Position numbers and translations under genes: made by a program. DNA of 43,877 nt from Posidoniimonas corsicana (GTDB lineage: Bacteria; Planctomycetota; Planctomycetia; Pirellulales; Lacipirellulaceae), in assembly GCF_007859765.1 (NCBI RefSeq), contig NZ_SIHJ01000011.1:1-43877 (forward strand), read 5' to 3'. Numbering within the stretch: position 1 is the stretch's first letter; each line of letters opens with the position of its first letter. Shown one piece after another: positions 17,906-26,577 of this stretch. Under the pieces are notes generated by a model. That model was not told the origin of the DNA and did no database searches. It saw only the letters and a program-made list of their open reading frames with translations.

Positions 17906-18780
17906 AGTCGCGCGGGTTCCGGAGTCGCCGGGAGCTCCTGGACGCGACGGCCGACCTCACCGATGTCGCAACCTCAATCCTTGTTGTCTGGTACTGGATC
18001 GAGACGGACAGGCGCGTTCGGCGCCGCCCGGAGGCGATCGCGGCGATCGGGCCGCGCGGGGTCGCCGCTCTGAAGGAGTACGTCTTCCACCTGCAGCGCG
18101 CGAGCCACGTCGCCGTCGAGAACGCGGTGAATCGGTTGCAGGTCACCTGCCCCAAGTTCGACGAGTTCACCGAGGAGGAGTTCCTCGCGATGCTCGAGCC
18201 GGCTTGTCAGCGTCTCCGGGACCCGCTGAGCCATGGCGGCTTGCTGAAGTTCGCGACGCAGGAGAGCCCCGCCGAGCGGCTCCTGATCGACCTGAAGGCG
18301 AAGCCCTACGCGACGCTCGTCCTGACCATGCGGTTCCGGGACGCGTTCGAGCGGTGGCGGAAGGCGATGGTCGCCTTGTGCGGGTCGACCAAGGACGCGG
18401 CCGCGGTGGCCGCCGCGGCCAGGGACGAGGGCTGGCGGCTGTGGATCGCCGACGATGAGGACCCTTTGGGTGAATTACCAGAAGAGCGGGACGCGGCCGG
18501 CGATCAACTGGGGAATTCCCCAGTTGATCGCGCGAGGTCGTGGACACCTCCTGAGGTATCGGGGGAGCCAGTTGGAATCGATTCCAACTGGGCGCGCGCC
18601 CAGTTGGGAATTCTCCCGACTGGTCGCGCCTCACTAAAAGGCAAGCTCGAAGCCGAACTGACTCTGAATCGCCTCTCCAAGCTCACGAAGCTTCTCGCAG
18701 CGCACCGCAATTCCAATGTGCATCGGGACTTTCGACTGCGACACAAATGCCTCGGGAGTCACCACGTCTACGTCTCCTGA
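17896..18780 (+). CDS. Hypothetical element protein with palindrome-coded insert and altered C-terminus
   Basis: 294 residues from the GTG at 17896 behind GGGGAGG. Residues 1-190 are helical and coding-like (SRRELLDATADLTDVATSIL, then an LKEYVFHLQRASHVAVENAVN segment), with no recognised domain. Residues about 198-245 are encoded by a run of palindromes (18500-18623), for example GDQLGNSPVDRARS and NWARAQLGILPTGRA. After 18634 the frame runs antisense through the 3' end of the protease gene, so the last 50 residues are probably not the original end. It follows the frameshifted remnant with overlapping stop and start. Confidence 0.5.
   Translation: MGVESRGFRSRRELLDATADLTDVATSILVVWYWIETDRRVRRRPEAIAAIGPRGVAALKEYVFHLQRASHVAVENAVNRLQVTCPKFDEFTEEEFLAMLEPACQRLRDPLSHGGLLKFATQESPAERLLIDLKAKPYATLVLTMRFRDAFERWRKAMVALCGSTKDAAAVAAAARDEGWRLWIADDEDPLGELPEERDAAGDQLGNSPVDRARSWTPPEVSGEPVGIDSNWARAQLGILPTGRASLKGKLEAELTLNRLSKLTKLLAAHRNSNVHRDFRLRHKCLGSHHVYVS
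18500..18623. repeat. Perfect palindromes inside the 17896-18780 gene
   Basis: 18500-18531 is a perfect 32-bp palindrome centred on GAATTC (half site GCGATCAACTGGGGAA). 18568-18591 is a perfect 24-bp palindrome centred on TCGA (half site CCAGTTGGAATC). 18599-18623 is an imperfect third (CCAGTTGGGA, ATT, CTCCCGACTGG). The three share CAGTTG/CAACTG arms, so they appear to be variants of one unit. They lie in the linker-like part of the protein. Confidence 0.9.
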
Positions 18781-19527
18781 TGTCGTGAACTCCATCCCGC
18801 TGTGGTGAATCCCAAGTAGCTTGGTGTACGGGCCGAGTGCTTTTCCGCCCGCCAGCGGCCAGAGTGATCGATGAAGAAACACAGGAGAGCCACTAGATCC
18901 AGGGTACGATGCGATATCTGTCAAGAAGTCTGGGTTGCCGTCGTAGTTGAGATGCGGGTGCGTAGCGCAGATTCCTTTGCGAAAGACTGGCATATTGTTA
19001 ACCGAGTCCTCAATCAAGTCTGGGTAACCGACCATGATGACCTCACTCATCGCGTCGGTGGTCTTCAGTTCCTCATCGCTGAGCATGTCTTGGGGTGTCA
19101 GCGCCGATACGAAATAGGGCAGGCGTCGCTTCCGCGCTTCTAGTAGGCATTCGCTGATTGGCAATGCAGCTAGGTCGATGTCATCGTCCGGGTGGTCGAT
19201 CCAGGCACCCTCCACGTCCGCGAGGACTTCCGACGTGATGTTTCCGTAGTCAGCCTCGTCGGTCCCGGCCTTCACATGAGTAAGCCTTGTCGTCACTCGG
19301 ACCGCCTCTTCAAGTATGTGGCGGTTGGTGACCACCGCGAGACCGTCGGCGTTCCCATCCTTCGCAAAGTCGAAGAGGAAGCCCGTGCCTCCCCACACCT
19401 CCGCATCCTCGCCCTGGCAAACTAGCCTGAGGGTAGCGTGTGAAAGCATGCGCGGGGTAGAGTTCTTCGATGCGCGGCGGCTCCTCGCGTAGACTGGCTG
19501 CAACCCTTTGGGGACGTCGTCAGGCAT
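18634..19527 (-). CDS. Trypsin-like serine peptidase
   Basis: 297 residues. The chymotrypsin-fold triad is visible: His in GLAVVTNRHILEE, Asp in HPDDDIDLAALPI, and Ser in SYPGSSGSPVF. There is no signal peptide, so it probably acts in the cytoplasm. The N-terminal 25 residues are basic and may be a linker. An AAGGA ribosome site lies about 8 bases upstream. Stand-alone cytoplasmic trypsin-like proteins occur as effectors of conflict systems and as housekeeping proteases. Its position in an island beside CRISPR-Cas makes a defence or anti-phage role possible but unproven. It faces the preceding gene and overlaps its 3' end by 147 bp. Confidence 0.85.
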   Translation of the reverse strand: MPDDVPKGLQPVYARSRRASKNSTPRMLSHATLRLVCQGEDAEVWGGTGFLFDFAKDGNADGLAVVTNRHILEEAVRVTTRLTHVKAGTDEADYGNITSEVLADVEGAWIDHPDDDIDLAALPISECLLEARKRRLPYFVSALTPQDMLSDEELKTTDAMSEVIMVGYPDLIEDSVNNMPVFRKGICATHPHLNYDGNPDFLTDIASYPGSSGSPVFLHRSLWPLAGGKALGPYTKLLGIHHSGMEFTTSGDVDVVTPEAFVSQSKVPMHIGIAVRCEKLRELGEAIQSQFGFELAF

Positions 19528-19677
19528 GCTTGCAATCCTTAGCTTGATGGGTGGGGCTAGCAGTATAGCGAGTTGACATGCTGACGCCCCGCCGGCACAA
19601 TTTCTACCGCTGGCTACGCGAGGTCTCTACCTGGCCGGCCCGAGCCTCAGAAACTCGGCAACAACACGGAGTCTACG
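19528..19677. other. Gap upstream of the protease gene
   Basis: 150 bp with no supported gene. It should contain the promoters of the protease (minus) and of the small genes to the right. Confidence 0.4.
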
Positions 19678-19857
19678 GTGGATGCAAACACGGCCTCTCG
19701 GCCCGGTAGCGCGTGCGCACTCACAAGCATCGATCCCGGCAGCGGGGGAGCGAGGTTTGCGCGGGGGGGCTCCGTGTCCTCCTTTCTGAACGCGTTGCCG
19801 GGCCGAGCGGAGTCACGCGCGGTTCGGTCTCAGAAGCCGGCCGCGCCTAGTCAATGA
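19678..19857 (+). CDS. Possible small ORF
   Basis: A 59-residue frame starts at GTG behind a GGAG site (7 bases) and ends 13 bases before the next ATG. It has no recognised motif and is Ala/Ser/Arg rich, so it may be chance in GC-rich DNA. It is listed because of spacing and ribosome site only. Confidence 0.25.
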   Translation: MDANTASRPGSACALTSIDPGSGGARFARGGSVSSFLNALPGRAESRAVRSQKPAAPSQ

Positions 19858-19870
19858 CCTCGGAGTCATC

Positions 19871-20098
19871 ATGCAGCAGACTACTCGCGTCCTCGACTCT
19901 TGCCGCCTTCCCGTGATCCACATCGACACCCTGGCGGAGCATCTCAGGGTCGAGCGGCGCTGGATCATCAATCATTGGCTGAAGTACGACGGCCCGGCCG
20001 GGCCCTGCCCTCACTGGCGCGACGGCCAAAACACCTTCTTTCACGTGGGCGACCTCGACGAGTGGACTCACCGGCGATGCCTTCCCGAAAACCGATAG
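19871..20098 (+). CDS. Small excisionase-like DNA-binding protein
   Basis: 75 residues, start ATG with GGAG upstream. It reads VIHIDTLAEHLRVERRWIINHWLKY, then a short loop, then NTFFHVGDLDEWTHR. That is a helix-turn-helix followed by a wing and a DLDEW helix, the layout of helix_turn_helix_17 and excisionase proteins. It is the first of three tightly spaced genes ending in the integrase and is a good candidate for the island's recombination directionality factor. Confidence 0.6.
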   Translation: MQQTTRVLDSCRLPVIHIDTLAEHLRVERRWIINHWLKYDGPAGPCPHWRDGQNTFFHVGDLDEWTHRRCLPENR

Positions 20099-20107
20099 GA
20101 GGCTGCG

Positions 20108-20473
20108 ATGAAACGCGACTGGGACCTGATCAGATCGATACTGCTGTACATCGAAGAGCACGACAAGTTGGAGGGATTTGATGGAGCAGATCCGGATTCC
20201 GCACTCTTCAAATATCACGTTCGCCTCCTTTCCGAATCGGAGCTAGTGCACGGCATAGGGGTAATAACTTCGATCGACGACAACCCGACTACGATGATCT
20301 ATAGCACCCCCCCCATCGGCTTAACGTGGGCTGGGCACGATTTCATCGACTCCGCCAGAGACGACGATCGTTGGAAGAAGGCGAAAGAGCAAATCGCCGG
20401 AGCGGGAGGTGGGCTTACCCTTGCAGTGCTTCGTTCATTTCTGACAAAGCTGCTCACGGAGGCGATCTTCTGA
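20108..20473 (+). CDS. DUF2513 family protein
   Basis: 121 residues with a strong AGGAGG ribosome site. The MKRDWDLIRSILLYIEEHDK start and the GLTWAGHDFIDSARDDDRWKKAK block are the two conserved ends of DUF2513, a small winged-helix-like domain common in prophages and islands; its function is unknown. It overlaps the integrase start by one base (TGATG), so both are co-expressed. Confidence 0.88.
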   Translation: MKRDWDLIRSILLYIEEHDKLEGFDGADPDSALFKYHVRLLSESELVHGIGVITSIDDNPTTMIYSTPPIGLTWAGHDFIDSARDDDRWKKAKEQIAGAGGGLTLAVLRSFLTKLLTEAIF

Positions 20474-21696
20474 TGGAAGAGATCAAAGTTCACGTTGTCG
20501 ACAAGGGTCGGAAGTACCTCTACATGCTCTATCGCGACCCGATCACGAATCGGCAGGTCGCACGCAGCACGGGCACGGCGAGCAAGAAGGAGGCAGCGAA
20601 GGTCGCTGCCAAGTGGGAGGCGGAGCTCCAGGAGGGGCGCTACGAGCGGTCCGCGCGGATGCCGTGGGCCGAGTTCCGCGAAGCGTGGGAAGATGCCCAC
20701 ATGCATGACCTGGCACCCGCGACGATGGTCAACTACGCGGCCACCTTCAATGCGTTCGAGGACTTCTGCAACCCTCAACGTGTGGGCGACCTTACCACTC
20801 CCCGGGTCACGGCCTACGCGGCCCACCTGAGACGAGAGCGGACCCGCACCATCAAGCGCGGCGGGGAAGAGGTACAAGAGTCCTACCGCCTGAGCGAGGC
20901 GAGCGTCGGGCGCCACCTGCGACACCTGAAGGCAGTCGCGCGTTGGGCGAGTCGCCAGGGAATGTTGCCGAAAGTTCCACAATTCGAGATGCCCAAGCGG
21001 GCCAACGCGGCCCGCATGAAGGGACGCCCGATCACCGGCGAGGAATTCGACCGTATGATCGCGGCCGTGCCGAAGGTCGTCGGCGAGAATGCGGCCGAGT
21101 CCTGGAAGTTCCTGCTCCGGGGTCTGTGGACGTCAGGACTGCGCCTCGGCGAGGCGTTGGCCCTGCGGTGGGATCAGACGCCTGGCGGCGTGTCCGTGCG
21201 TCTGGACGGCCAGCAGAGCGTCCTCGCCTTCGACGCGGGCTCGCAGAAGTCAGGCAAGGTCGAGCTCGTGCCGCTGGCCCCTGAGGCCATGTTGTTGATT
21301 GAGGGGCGCGCCGAGCCGTCCGGCTATGTGTTCAGCCCCAAGCGTATGCGAGGTGAGGGGCCGATGGTTCGGGACGCCGTGAAGGTGAGCAAGGTGGTCG
21401 GGAAGATCGGCCGCAAGGCGGGCATCATCACCGACACGGAGAAGGGCAAAACGGCCACGGCTCACGACCTGCGCCGTTCGTTCGGCTTTCGGTGGTCGCG
21501 GCGGATCATGCCTGCCGAGCTGAAAGAGCTGATGCGTCACGCCAGCATTGAGACGACGATGACCTACTACGTGGGGCACGATGCCCGGGCGACGTCGGCG
21601 GCCCTGTGGGGCAAGCTGGTTGACACTTTGGTTGACACCAGCCCGGAAGAGGCACAGGTCGACGGGCAAGAACCCAGTAAACCCCGGGTAAAGTGA
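20473..21696 (+). CDS. int: Tyrosine recombinase (integrase) of the CRISPR island
   Basis: 407 residues from the ATG overlapping the DUF2513 stop; upstream in-frame codons belong to another frame's gene. It has an N-terminal arm-binding region, a SAM-like core domain (about 60-170), and a catalytic domain with Arg in SGLRLGEALALRWD, HDLRRSFGF, LMRHASIETTMTYYVGHD and the Tyr nucleophile in MTYYV. The last codons overlap a 22-bp paired repeat (21618-21639), and the stop lies 2 bases from the tRNA-Arg attachment core. An integrase abutting its tRNA target is the classic design of genomic islands and satellites. Confidence 0.95.
   Translation: MEEIKVHVVDKGRKYLYMLYRDPITNRQVARSTGTASKKEAAKVAAKWEAELQEGRYERSARMPWAEFREAWEDAHMHDLAPATMVNYAATFNAFEDFCNPQRVGDLTTPRVTAYAAHLRRERTRTIKRGGEEVQESYRLSEASVGRHLRHLKAVARWASRQGMLPKVPQFEMPKRANAARMKGRPITGEEFDRMIAAVPKVVGENAAESWKFLLRGLWTSGLRLGEALALRWDQTPGGVSVRLDGQQSVLAFDAGSQKSGKVELVPLAPEAMLLIEGRAEPSGYVFSPKRMRGEGPMVRDAVKVSKVVGKIGRKAGIITDTEKGKTATAHDLRRSFGFRWSRRIMPAELKELMRHASIETTMTYYVGHDARATSAALWGKLVDTLVDTSPEEAQVDGQEPSKPRVK
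21618..21639 (+). repeat. 22-bp double repeat near attR, candidate integrase arm site
   Basis: GGTTGACACTT followed by TGGTTGACACC. It is 20/22 identical to 3599-3620 at the other end of the island and in the same orientation. It is part of the integrase coding sequence (LVDTLVDTS) and lies 58 bp from the attachment core. Confidence 0.55.
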
Positions 21697-21697
21697 A

Positions 21698-21771
<74 letters not shown>

Positions 21772-22154
21772 AAACGACGCTGCTGCGACAGTTTACGCGG
21801 GGATGGCTGCGACGCCAAGATCGCCAGAAGCTCTGGCCGTTCGAACGGCACCGCTAATAACGATAACACGCCTATCGGCGCACAATCGCCGACAGCGGAG
21901 TACTTTGTTCGCGACAGTTGCAGATCGCCGCCCCCTAACCCTGCAATGACTCAAATCGCTACGCCGGTAAGCGGCTCGATGAGTTGTGTCGTCCCCTTCG
22001 CCAAAAGCCCACCAGGACGCCAGAGGTCGAGCAAGCTTGGTGGCACGACGGGCTGGGAAAAAGTTGGCACCCGCTCCGCTCAATTAATAACCTCACGGAG
22101 CGGCCGTCTAATGCAAGAATCGAATGACGGTTCGCCAGTCGGCACAGCGAATTG
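21772..22154. other. Intergenic region between tRNA-Arg and the regulator gene
   Basis: 383 bp without a supported gene. It should contain the tRNA promoter, and it marks the return to core chromosome. I saw no hairpin with a T-run. Confidence 0.5.
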
Positions 22155-23192
22155 TTACGCTACGGGAAGCCTTGAACCAGAAGGCATCACGCGGTCGACG
22201 CTTACTGGTGGTGGCCCTGTGCTGCCGTGCACCTCTAGCCAGGCCTGCTGGAGCGTCGAGTTGCTCGATGCGTCGCCTTCCACCAGGGAGCGAACAAGAT
22301 TGAATGCGGCCCGGCCCAGTTCCTCCGAGTCTTGGCAGACGGCCGACATTCGCGGGTAGATCATGTGCCGCAGGTCGGTGTCGTCGAAGCCGACGATCGA
22401 CAGATCATCTGGGATGCGGACGCCCATGTGGTGCGCCTCGTTAATGGCACCGGCGGCGATCAGTGGGTCCGCGATGTAAACGGCCGTCGGGCGGTCGGTT
22501 CCGCCGACCAGCTTGCGTAGCACCGGTCCGCCGTCGCGGCGTGAAGGTGGAACACGATAAACCAGCGTTTCATCCAGCAGGCCATGCTCCCTTAAGACAT
22601 CACGGTACGCCCGGAGTCGGTCGGCGTGGTCGCCGTCCTCACGATGGCACGACACAAATGCGATCCGCTGGTGCCCAAGAGACACCAGATACTCAATCGC
22701 CTCGCGACTGGCCTGCCCCGACTCGGTGTACGCAAACGCAATCGACGGGTGATCGAAGTGGTCCCCGAGCACCACCAGCGGCAGGCCTTCTTCCGCCATC
22801 TCAATGACCAGCGGCCGGTCCGCCAGTGTGCATCGCACAATGGCGCCTTGCAGCCCCTTCCGCTGAAACAACTGCTTCATCGACTCGTTGTCGGTTCTGT
22901 CGCGACGCACGTCGATAACGGATAGATCGTACCGAGACTCGCGCATCGCCGACACGATGCCCTCCACGCATGCGGAGTCGTAGGGTGAGCCAATCGTGAA
23001 CGGACCGGCGTAGACCAACGCAATGCCATTGCCGGCACGACGCTGCTCGGGAGGCTTGTACCCACATACCTCCACTGCCTGAAGCACGTCACGGCGGAGC
23101 TTGGGAGCAACAGTCTCCACCCCATTTACAACGCGCGATACGGTCGCGATGGAAACCCCCGCCTGCCTGGCGACATCTCTGATTGAGGCCAT
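22155..23192 (-). CDS. LacI-family transcriptional regulator
   Basis: 345 residues from the Met of MASIRDVARQAGVSIATVSR; the open frame continues to 23261 without family features. The LacI HTH occupies residues 1-24, with hinge GYKPPEQRRAG. The periplasmic-binding-protein-like sugar domain includes GLQGAIVRC, GHQRIAFVS, RPTAVYIADPLIAAG and LSIVGFDDTDL. Such proteins repress sugar or polysaccharide genes until an oligosaccharide binds. It is divergent from the glucan cluster, and a 15-bp palindrome lies 98 bp upstream, so it probably controls that cluster and itself. Confidence 0.93.
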   Translation of the reverse strand: MASIRDVARQAGVSIATVSRVVNGVETVAPKLRRDVLQAVEVCGYKPPEQRRAGNGIALVYAGPFTIGSPYDSACVEGIVSAMRESRYDLSVIDVRRDRTDNESMKQLFQRKGLQGAIVRCTLADRPLVIEMAEEGLPLVVLGDHFDHPSIAFAYTESGQASREAIEYLVSLGHQRIAFVSCHREDGDHADRLRAYRDVLREHGLLDETLVYRVPPSRRDGGPVLRKLVGGTDRPTAVYIADPLIAAGAINEAHHMGVRIPDDLSIVGFDDTDLRHMIYPRMSAVCQDSEELGRAAFNLVRSLVEGDASSNSTLQQAWLEVHGSTGPPPVSVDRVMPSGSRLPVA

Positions 23193-23792
23193 TCTTCGGG
23201 ACCCGCAGCTATTGGAGAAATCGTGAGTAACAGTTTCTTTCAGTATACGCCTGCAGCCCATCTATGCAACAACATTCTCGCATGAGCCTGCTTGAGCGGC
23301 TCAAGTGCAGAAAAACATGAGGAATCTGCTTGACCCGATCAGCCGATTCGGGGACACTCGTTATTAACAGTTACTCATCCGTTACCAGGCGTTCGCCCGA
23401 TTCTCCGGGCGACTACTTATCAAAACTGCCGGTCGTCCCCTTTCCTTCGCCCCGCGGCGAAGCCAAGAGAGAGGCGATCGACCAGACCCGGGCCTTGACG
23501 AGCTACGGCTCGAATACCCATCGACGGAGACTCCTCGAGTGGCGACTGACTATTGGCTCCATCTTTGCCAGCTTGCCGTCTCGGTGGACAGCGACCTCGG
23601 ACGGCGCGGCGAGATTGACTGGAGCGGGTGGCGGGGCAGCCCGCAGCCTCCCGAGAGTGAACGGGCGGCTGCGGGAGCCACCCAACAAGCGAACAGCGGC
23701 GGCGCGGGCGTGACGATTCTGTTCTGACACTGAAGCATCTTTCATGACCTAGCTTGGCGGCTTCCGGGCGGCCCATACAGTGGAGTACCTCA
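23193..23792. other. Divergent control region between the LacI gene and the glucan cluster
   Basis: 600 bp with no supported gene; the longer frames lack ribosome sites and motifs. It contains the operator candidate at 23291-23305. The remainder may hold the long 5' leader of the first secreted protein gene. Confidence 0.5.
23291..23305. promoter_or_regulatory. Candidate LacI-family operator
   Basis: CTTGAGC-G-GCTCAAG is a perfect 7-1-7 inverted repeat. The core GAGC-G-GCTC with an odd centre resembles the natural lac operator half-site TGAGC-G. It sits between the divergent regulator and the enzyme genes. Confidence 0.6.
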
Positions 23793-24992
23793 ATGACTCT
23801 TCGAAACCTTGCGGTGTTGTTCCTAGTTGGTGCGGCGGCTTCGCCGGCGGCGGCGGTGCAGGTCTTCCCGCTGTTCGAGAACCCCGAGACCGACCTCGGC
23901 ACCGCCTTCGGTGAGGTCAACTATTTTGCGGACGCATCGCCATTCTTCGTGGACGTCACGGCCCTCGAAGGAAGCAACAACATCGCCGTCTACACCATGG
24001 ACGGCGTAAGCGGTAACAACGGCGCCGGTTTCGCGATTGGGATCTCCAACGGAGAGAATGGTCTCGATAGCTCGGAGGGTGGAGCGAATACGGACGTGCC
24101 TAACGCGGCTCCGGTCAATTCCGCAATCGCGTCGGTTAACGGCGGCGGCAAGATTCAGAATGGGAATGCCTTCCGGCTGTCGATGTGGATGCGGCAGGAC
24201 CCCGCTGACCCGGTCAGCGCGGTGCCCCAGATCGAGCCGGTGGTGAAGTTCGAGCTGTGGAAAGAAGCCGGATCTGGAAACGCGGACTTCAATCCGGCGG
24301 CGTTCCCCTCGTTCGGTGACCGGATCTGGGACACCGACCAAAACGCCGGCAACGCCACCTTCAACGGGTTCAACCAGAGCCAGGCATCGTGGATCGACAT
24401 GAACAACTCGGGAACCACCTCCTTCGAGAAGCCTGTCGCCCAATCCCTTGTGGCCGACGAGTGGAGGCTCGTCGAGGCCACCATCGTTATTGACGATGAC
24501 CCGCTTGACGATGGGTTCAACTGGACCATCGGCTCCGACATCTTCACCGCGGCCGACATCGAGGAGGTCCGGGCCGTCATGTTCCTGGGCGACTATGCTG
24601 GGACCGACCTGACGGGGGCGGGAAGCGTGTGGGTAGACAATGTGCTGCTGGAAGTGTTTGCGACTGAGGCAGACCTTAACAATACGCCAAACACGAACCC
24701 TATGCCCGAGTCGGTGACTGTGTTGGGCGGCGACTTCAACGCGGACGGCATTGTCAACGCAGCGGACTATACCGTGTGGCGAGACAACTTAGGAGCGGCC
24801 GACGAGTCTGCGTTGAACGGCGCCGGCAACGGCGCAGACGGAGTCGACTCCGCCGACTACGACCTGTGGCGCGCCAACTACGGCCAGGCCGCCTCGGCAG
24901 GGCTGCAGACCGGAAATGTCCCCGAACCGGCTGCGGCCCTGCTGGCGCTGGCCATGGCGGCGGCGGGAGCGTCGGTCCGCCGGGCCCGCTGA
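23793..24992 (+). CDS. Secreted protein with dockerin repeats and PEP-CTERM anchor
   Basis: 399 residues. Signal peptide [21 protein letters not shown]. The region 25-300 is beta-rich and acidic, suggesting a jelly-roll or carbohydrate-binding module, but no family is certain. A type I dockerin pair follows: [20 protein letters not shown] and [18 protein letters not shown], each with the Asp/Asn calcium loop. The tail is [20 protein letters not shown] then RRAR, a PEP-CTERM sorting signal cleaved by exosortase. It is the first gene of the glucan cluster and presumably binds substrate or anchors partners at the cell surface. Confidence 0.75.
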   Translation: MTLRNLAVLFLVGAAASPAAAVQVFPLFENPETDLGTAFGEVNYFADASPFFVDVTALEGSNNIAVYTMDGVSGNNGAGFAIGISNGENGLDSSEGGANTDVPNAAPVNSAIASVNGGGKIQNGNAFRLSMWMRQDPADPVSAVPQIEPVVKFELWKEAGSGNADFNPAAFPSFGDRIWDTDQNAGNATFNGFNQSQASWIDMNNSGTTSFEKPVAQSLVADEWRLVEATIVIDDDPLDDGFNWTIGSDIFTAADIEEVRAVMFLGDYAGTDLTGAGSVWVDNVLLEVFATEADLNNTPNTNPMPESVTVLGGDFNADGIVNAADYTVWRDNLGAADESALNGAGNGADGVDSADYDLWRANYGQAASAGLQTGNVPEPAAALLALAMAAAGASVRRAR

Positions 24993-25052
24993 CCGGGCGT
25001 CGGCGCCGTTGAACGGACCGCGTCACTCATCTTCACTGGAGGCGATTGAAGC

Positions 25053-26114
25053 ATGCGACCCTCAACTACGTCCAAGCAGCCCGGGTTTACGCTGGTCGAG
25101 CTGCTCGTCGTGATCGCGATCATCGGCGTGCTGGTCGCGTTGCTGCTGCCGGCCGTGCAGTCGGCCCGAGAGGCGGCGCGGCGGATGAGCTGCGTCAACA
25201 AGCTCAAGAACTTGGGCCTGGCCGCCCACAACTATCACGACACCGCCGGGCACTTCCCCGCCAGCATGGGCATGTACGCCGGGATCGACGGCTCCGACGG
25301 CGACGGCCCCGCCGCCGGCTGGATACCGCAGATGCTGCCGCAGCTCGAGCAGCAGCCGCTGTACGACCGGTTCAAGGACGCGGGCGCCTTCGAGGGCGTA
25401 TTCACCCTGGGGGTCTGCTTCCGCGGCGGGCTGCCTGGCGAACGCGGCCTTGCGTCGCGGAACAACGGGATCTCTGTCCCAGAGCTTATGAAATCGCAGC
25501 TAGAGGTGCTCGCCTGCCCGTCCGACGCCAACGCCCAACAGCTCTCCGACCAGCAGTTCGGTTGGGGCGGCTGCCAGGTGGCGGTCACGAGCTACAAGGG
25601 CGTGCTGGGTGATACCGTGGTCGGCGAATCGGACGGCACCACCTTCACGAACTCCAACTCCCAATTCCCCAGCGGGAACTATGACCAAGGCGTGCCCGCC
25701 GGGGTTGGCACCACGGCCCGCGACTGTCACCGCGACACCCGCTGCCGCGGCATCTTCTTCCGCCAGGCGTGGCGCCGGCCGGTCAAGATCTCGAAGGTTA
25801 CCGACGGGACCAGCAACACACTGCTGTTTGGCGAAGACGTACCGAAGTACAACTACCACTCGGCCGCGTTCTACGCCGACGGCGACTGGTGCAGCTGCAA
25901 CACACCGATCAATAATCTGATGAACCTGCCCCCCGACTCGGTCAATGCCGACTTCTGGTGGGACCAGCGTGGGTTCCGCAGCCTGCACCCGGGCGGCGCC
26001 AATTTCTGCTCGGCGGACGGCTCCGTCCGCTTTATAGCCGATGGCGTCGACAATGAGTTCTACCGGACCAGCTGCACCCGCAACGGCGAGGAGGTAACGG
26101 ATGACTCGCAGTAG
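25053..26114 (+). CDS. DUF1559 pseudopilin-like protein
   Basis: 353 residues with a type IV prepilin-like N-terminus: GFTLVELLVVIAIIGVLVAL follows the cleavage Gly, with Glu at +5. DUF1559 follows, with the AREAARRMSCVNKLKNLGLA segment and the C-terminal H-x9-DG motif in LHPGGANFCSADGSVRFIADG. This family is massively expanded in planctomycetes and is thought to build surface fibres or secretion pseudopili. A GGAGG site precedes the start. The next gene begins inside its last codons. Confidence 0.95.
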   Translation: MRPSTTSKQPGFTLVELLVVIAIIGVLVALLLPAVQSAREAARRMSCVNKLKNLGLAAHNYHDTAGHFPASMGMYAGIDGSDGDGPAAGWIPQMLPQLEQQPLYDRFKDAGAFEGVFTLGVCFRGGLPGERGLASRNNGISVPELMKSQLEVLACPSDANAQQLSDQQFGWGGCQVAVTSYKGVLGDTVVGESDGTTFTNSNSQFPSGNYDQGVPAGVGTTARDCHRDTRCRGIFFRQAWRRPVKISKVTDGTSNTLLFGEDVPKYNYHSAAFYADGDWCSCNTPINNLMNLPPDSVNADFWWDQRGFRSLHPGGANFCSADGSVRFIADGVDNEFYRTSCTRNGEEVTDDSQ

Positions 26115-26535
26115 TCGGCGTCGTGCGTCGTGCTGCCTGCTAGCCGTAATGCTCCTTGTCGGCTGCGGCGACGGCCTGGGCCGGGTTTCGGGCACGGTGA
26201 CCCTCGACGGGTCTCCGATCCGTGCGGATGCGGACACTCGCTGCACGGTAACGTTCTACCCCGCTGGAGGCACCGGGGCGACCCCGTCCGGCGTGGTAGA
26301 CGAGGCTGGCAAGTTTGAGCTCGGCACCGGCGCCGTCGATGGCGTCGAGCCCGGCGAGTACAAGGTGGCAGTCTCGGCGTCTCAACTAGTAGGCGATGCG
26401 CAGCCAGGCGTTCCCCGCAGCGGCAAACGGCTCACCCCTGCCGCCTACGGCGATCCCAACCAGTCCGGATTGACCGCGACCGTGAAACCGGGCGGCAATC
26501 AGATTGATTTTGCACTCAGCTCGGACAGTCCCTAG
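26101..26535 (+). CDS. Small lipoprotein with Ig-like/CarboxypepD-like fold
   Basis: 144 residues with a lipobox: the hydrophobic stretch CCLLAVMLLVGC gives a lipidated C22. The remainder has the GRVSGTVTLDGSPI, GVVDEAGKFELG and GVEPGEYKVAVSA strands of the planctomycete carboxypeptidase-regulatory-like lipoproteins that usually follow DUF1559 genes. The start overlaps the DUF1559 gene by 14 bases, behind GAGGAGG. Confidence 0.85.
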   Translation: MTRSSRRRASCCLLAVMLLVGCGDGLGRVSGTVTLDGSPIRADADTRCTVTFYPAGGTGATPSGVVDEAGKFELGTGAVDGVEPGEYKVAVSASQLVGDAQPGVPRSGKRLTPAAYGDPNQSGLTATVKPGGNQIDFALSSDSP

Positions 26536-26577
26536 CATCGCATGCCATATCGCCCGACCATTCCGCCCAAGGAACGC

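Noticed and set aside
20326-20472. Upstream extension of the island integrase frame
   Set aside because: It overlaps the DUF2513 gene; the ATG at 20473 is coupled to its stop.
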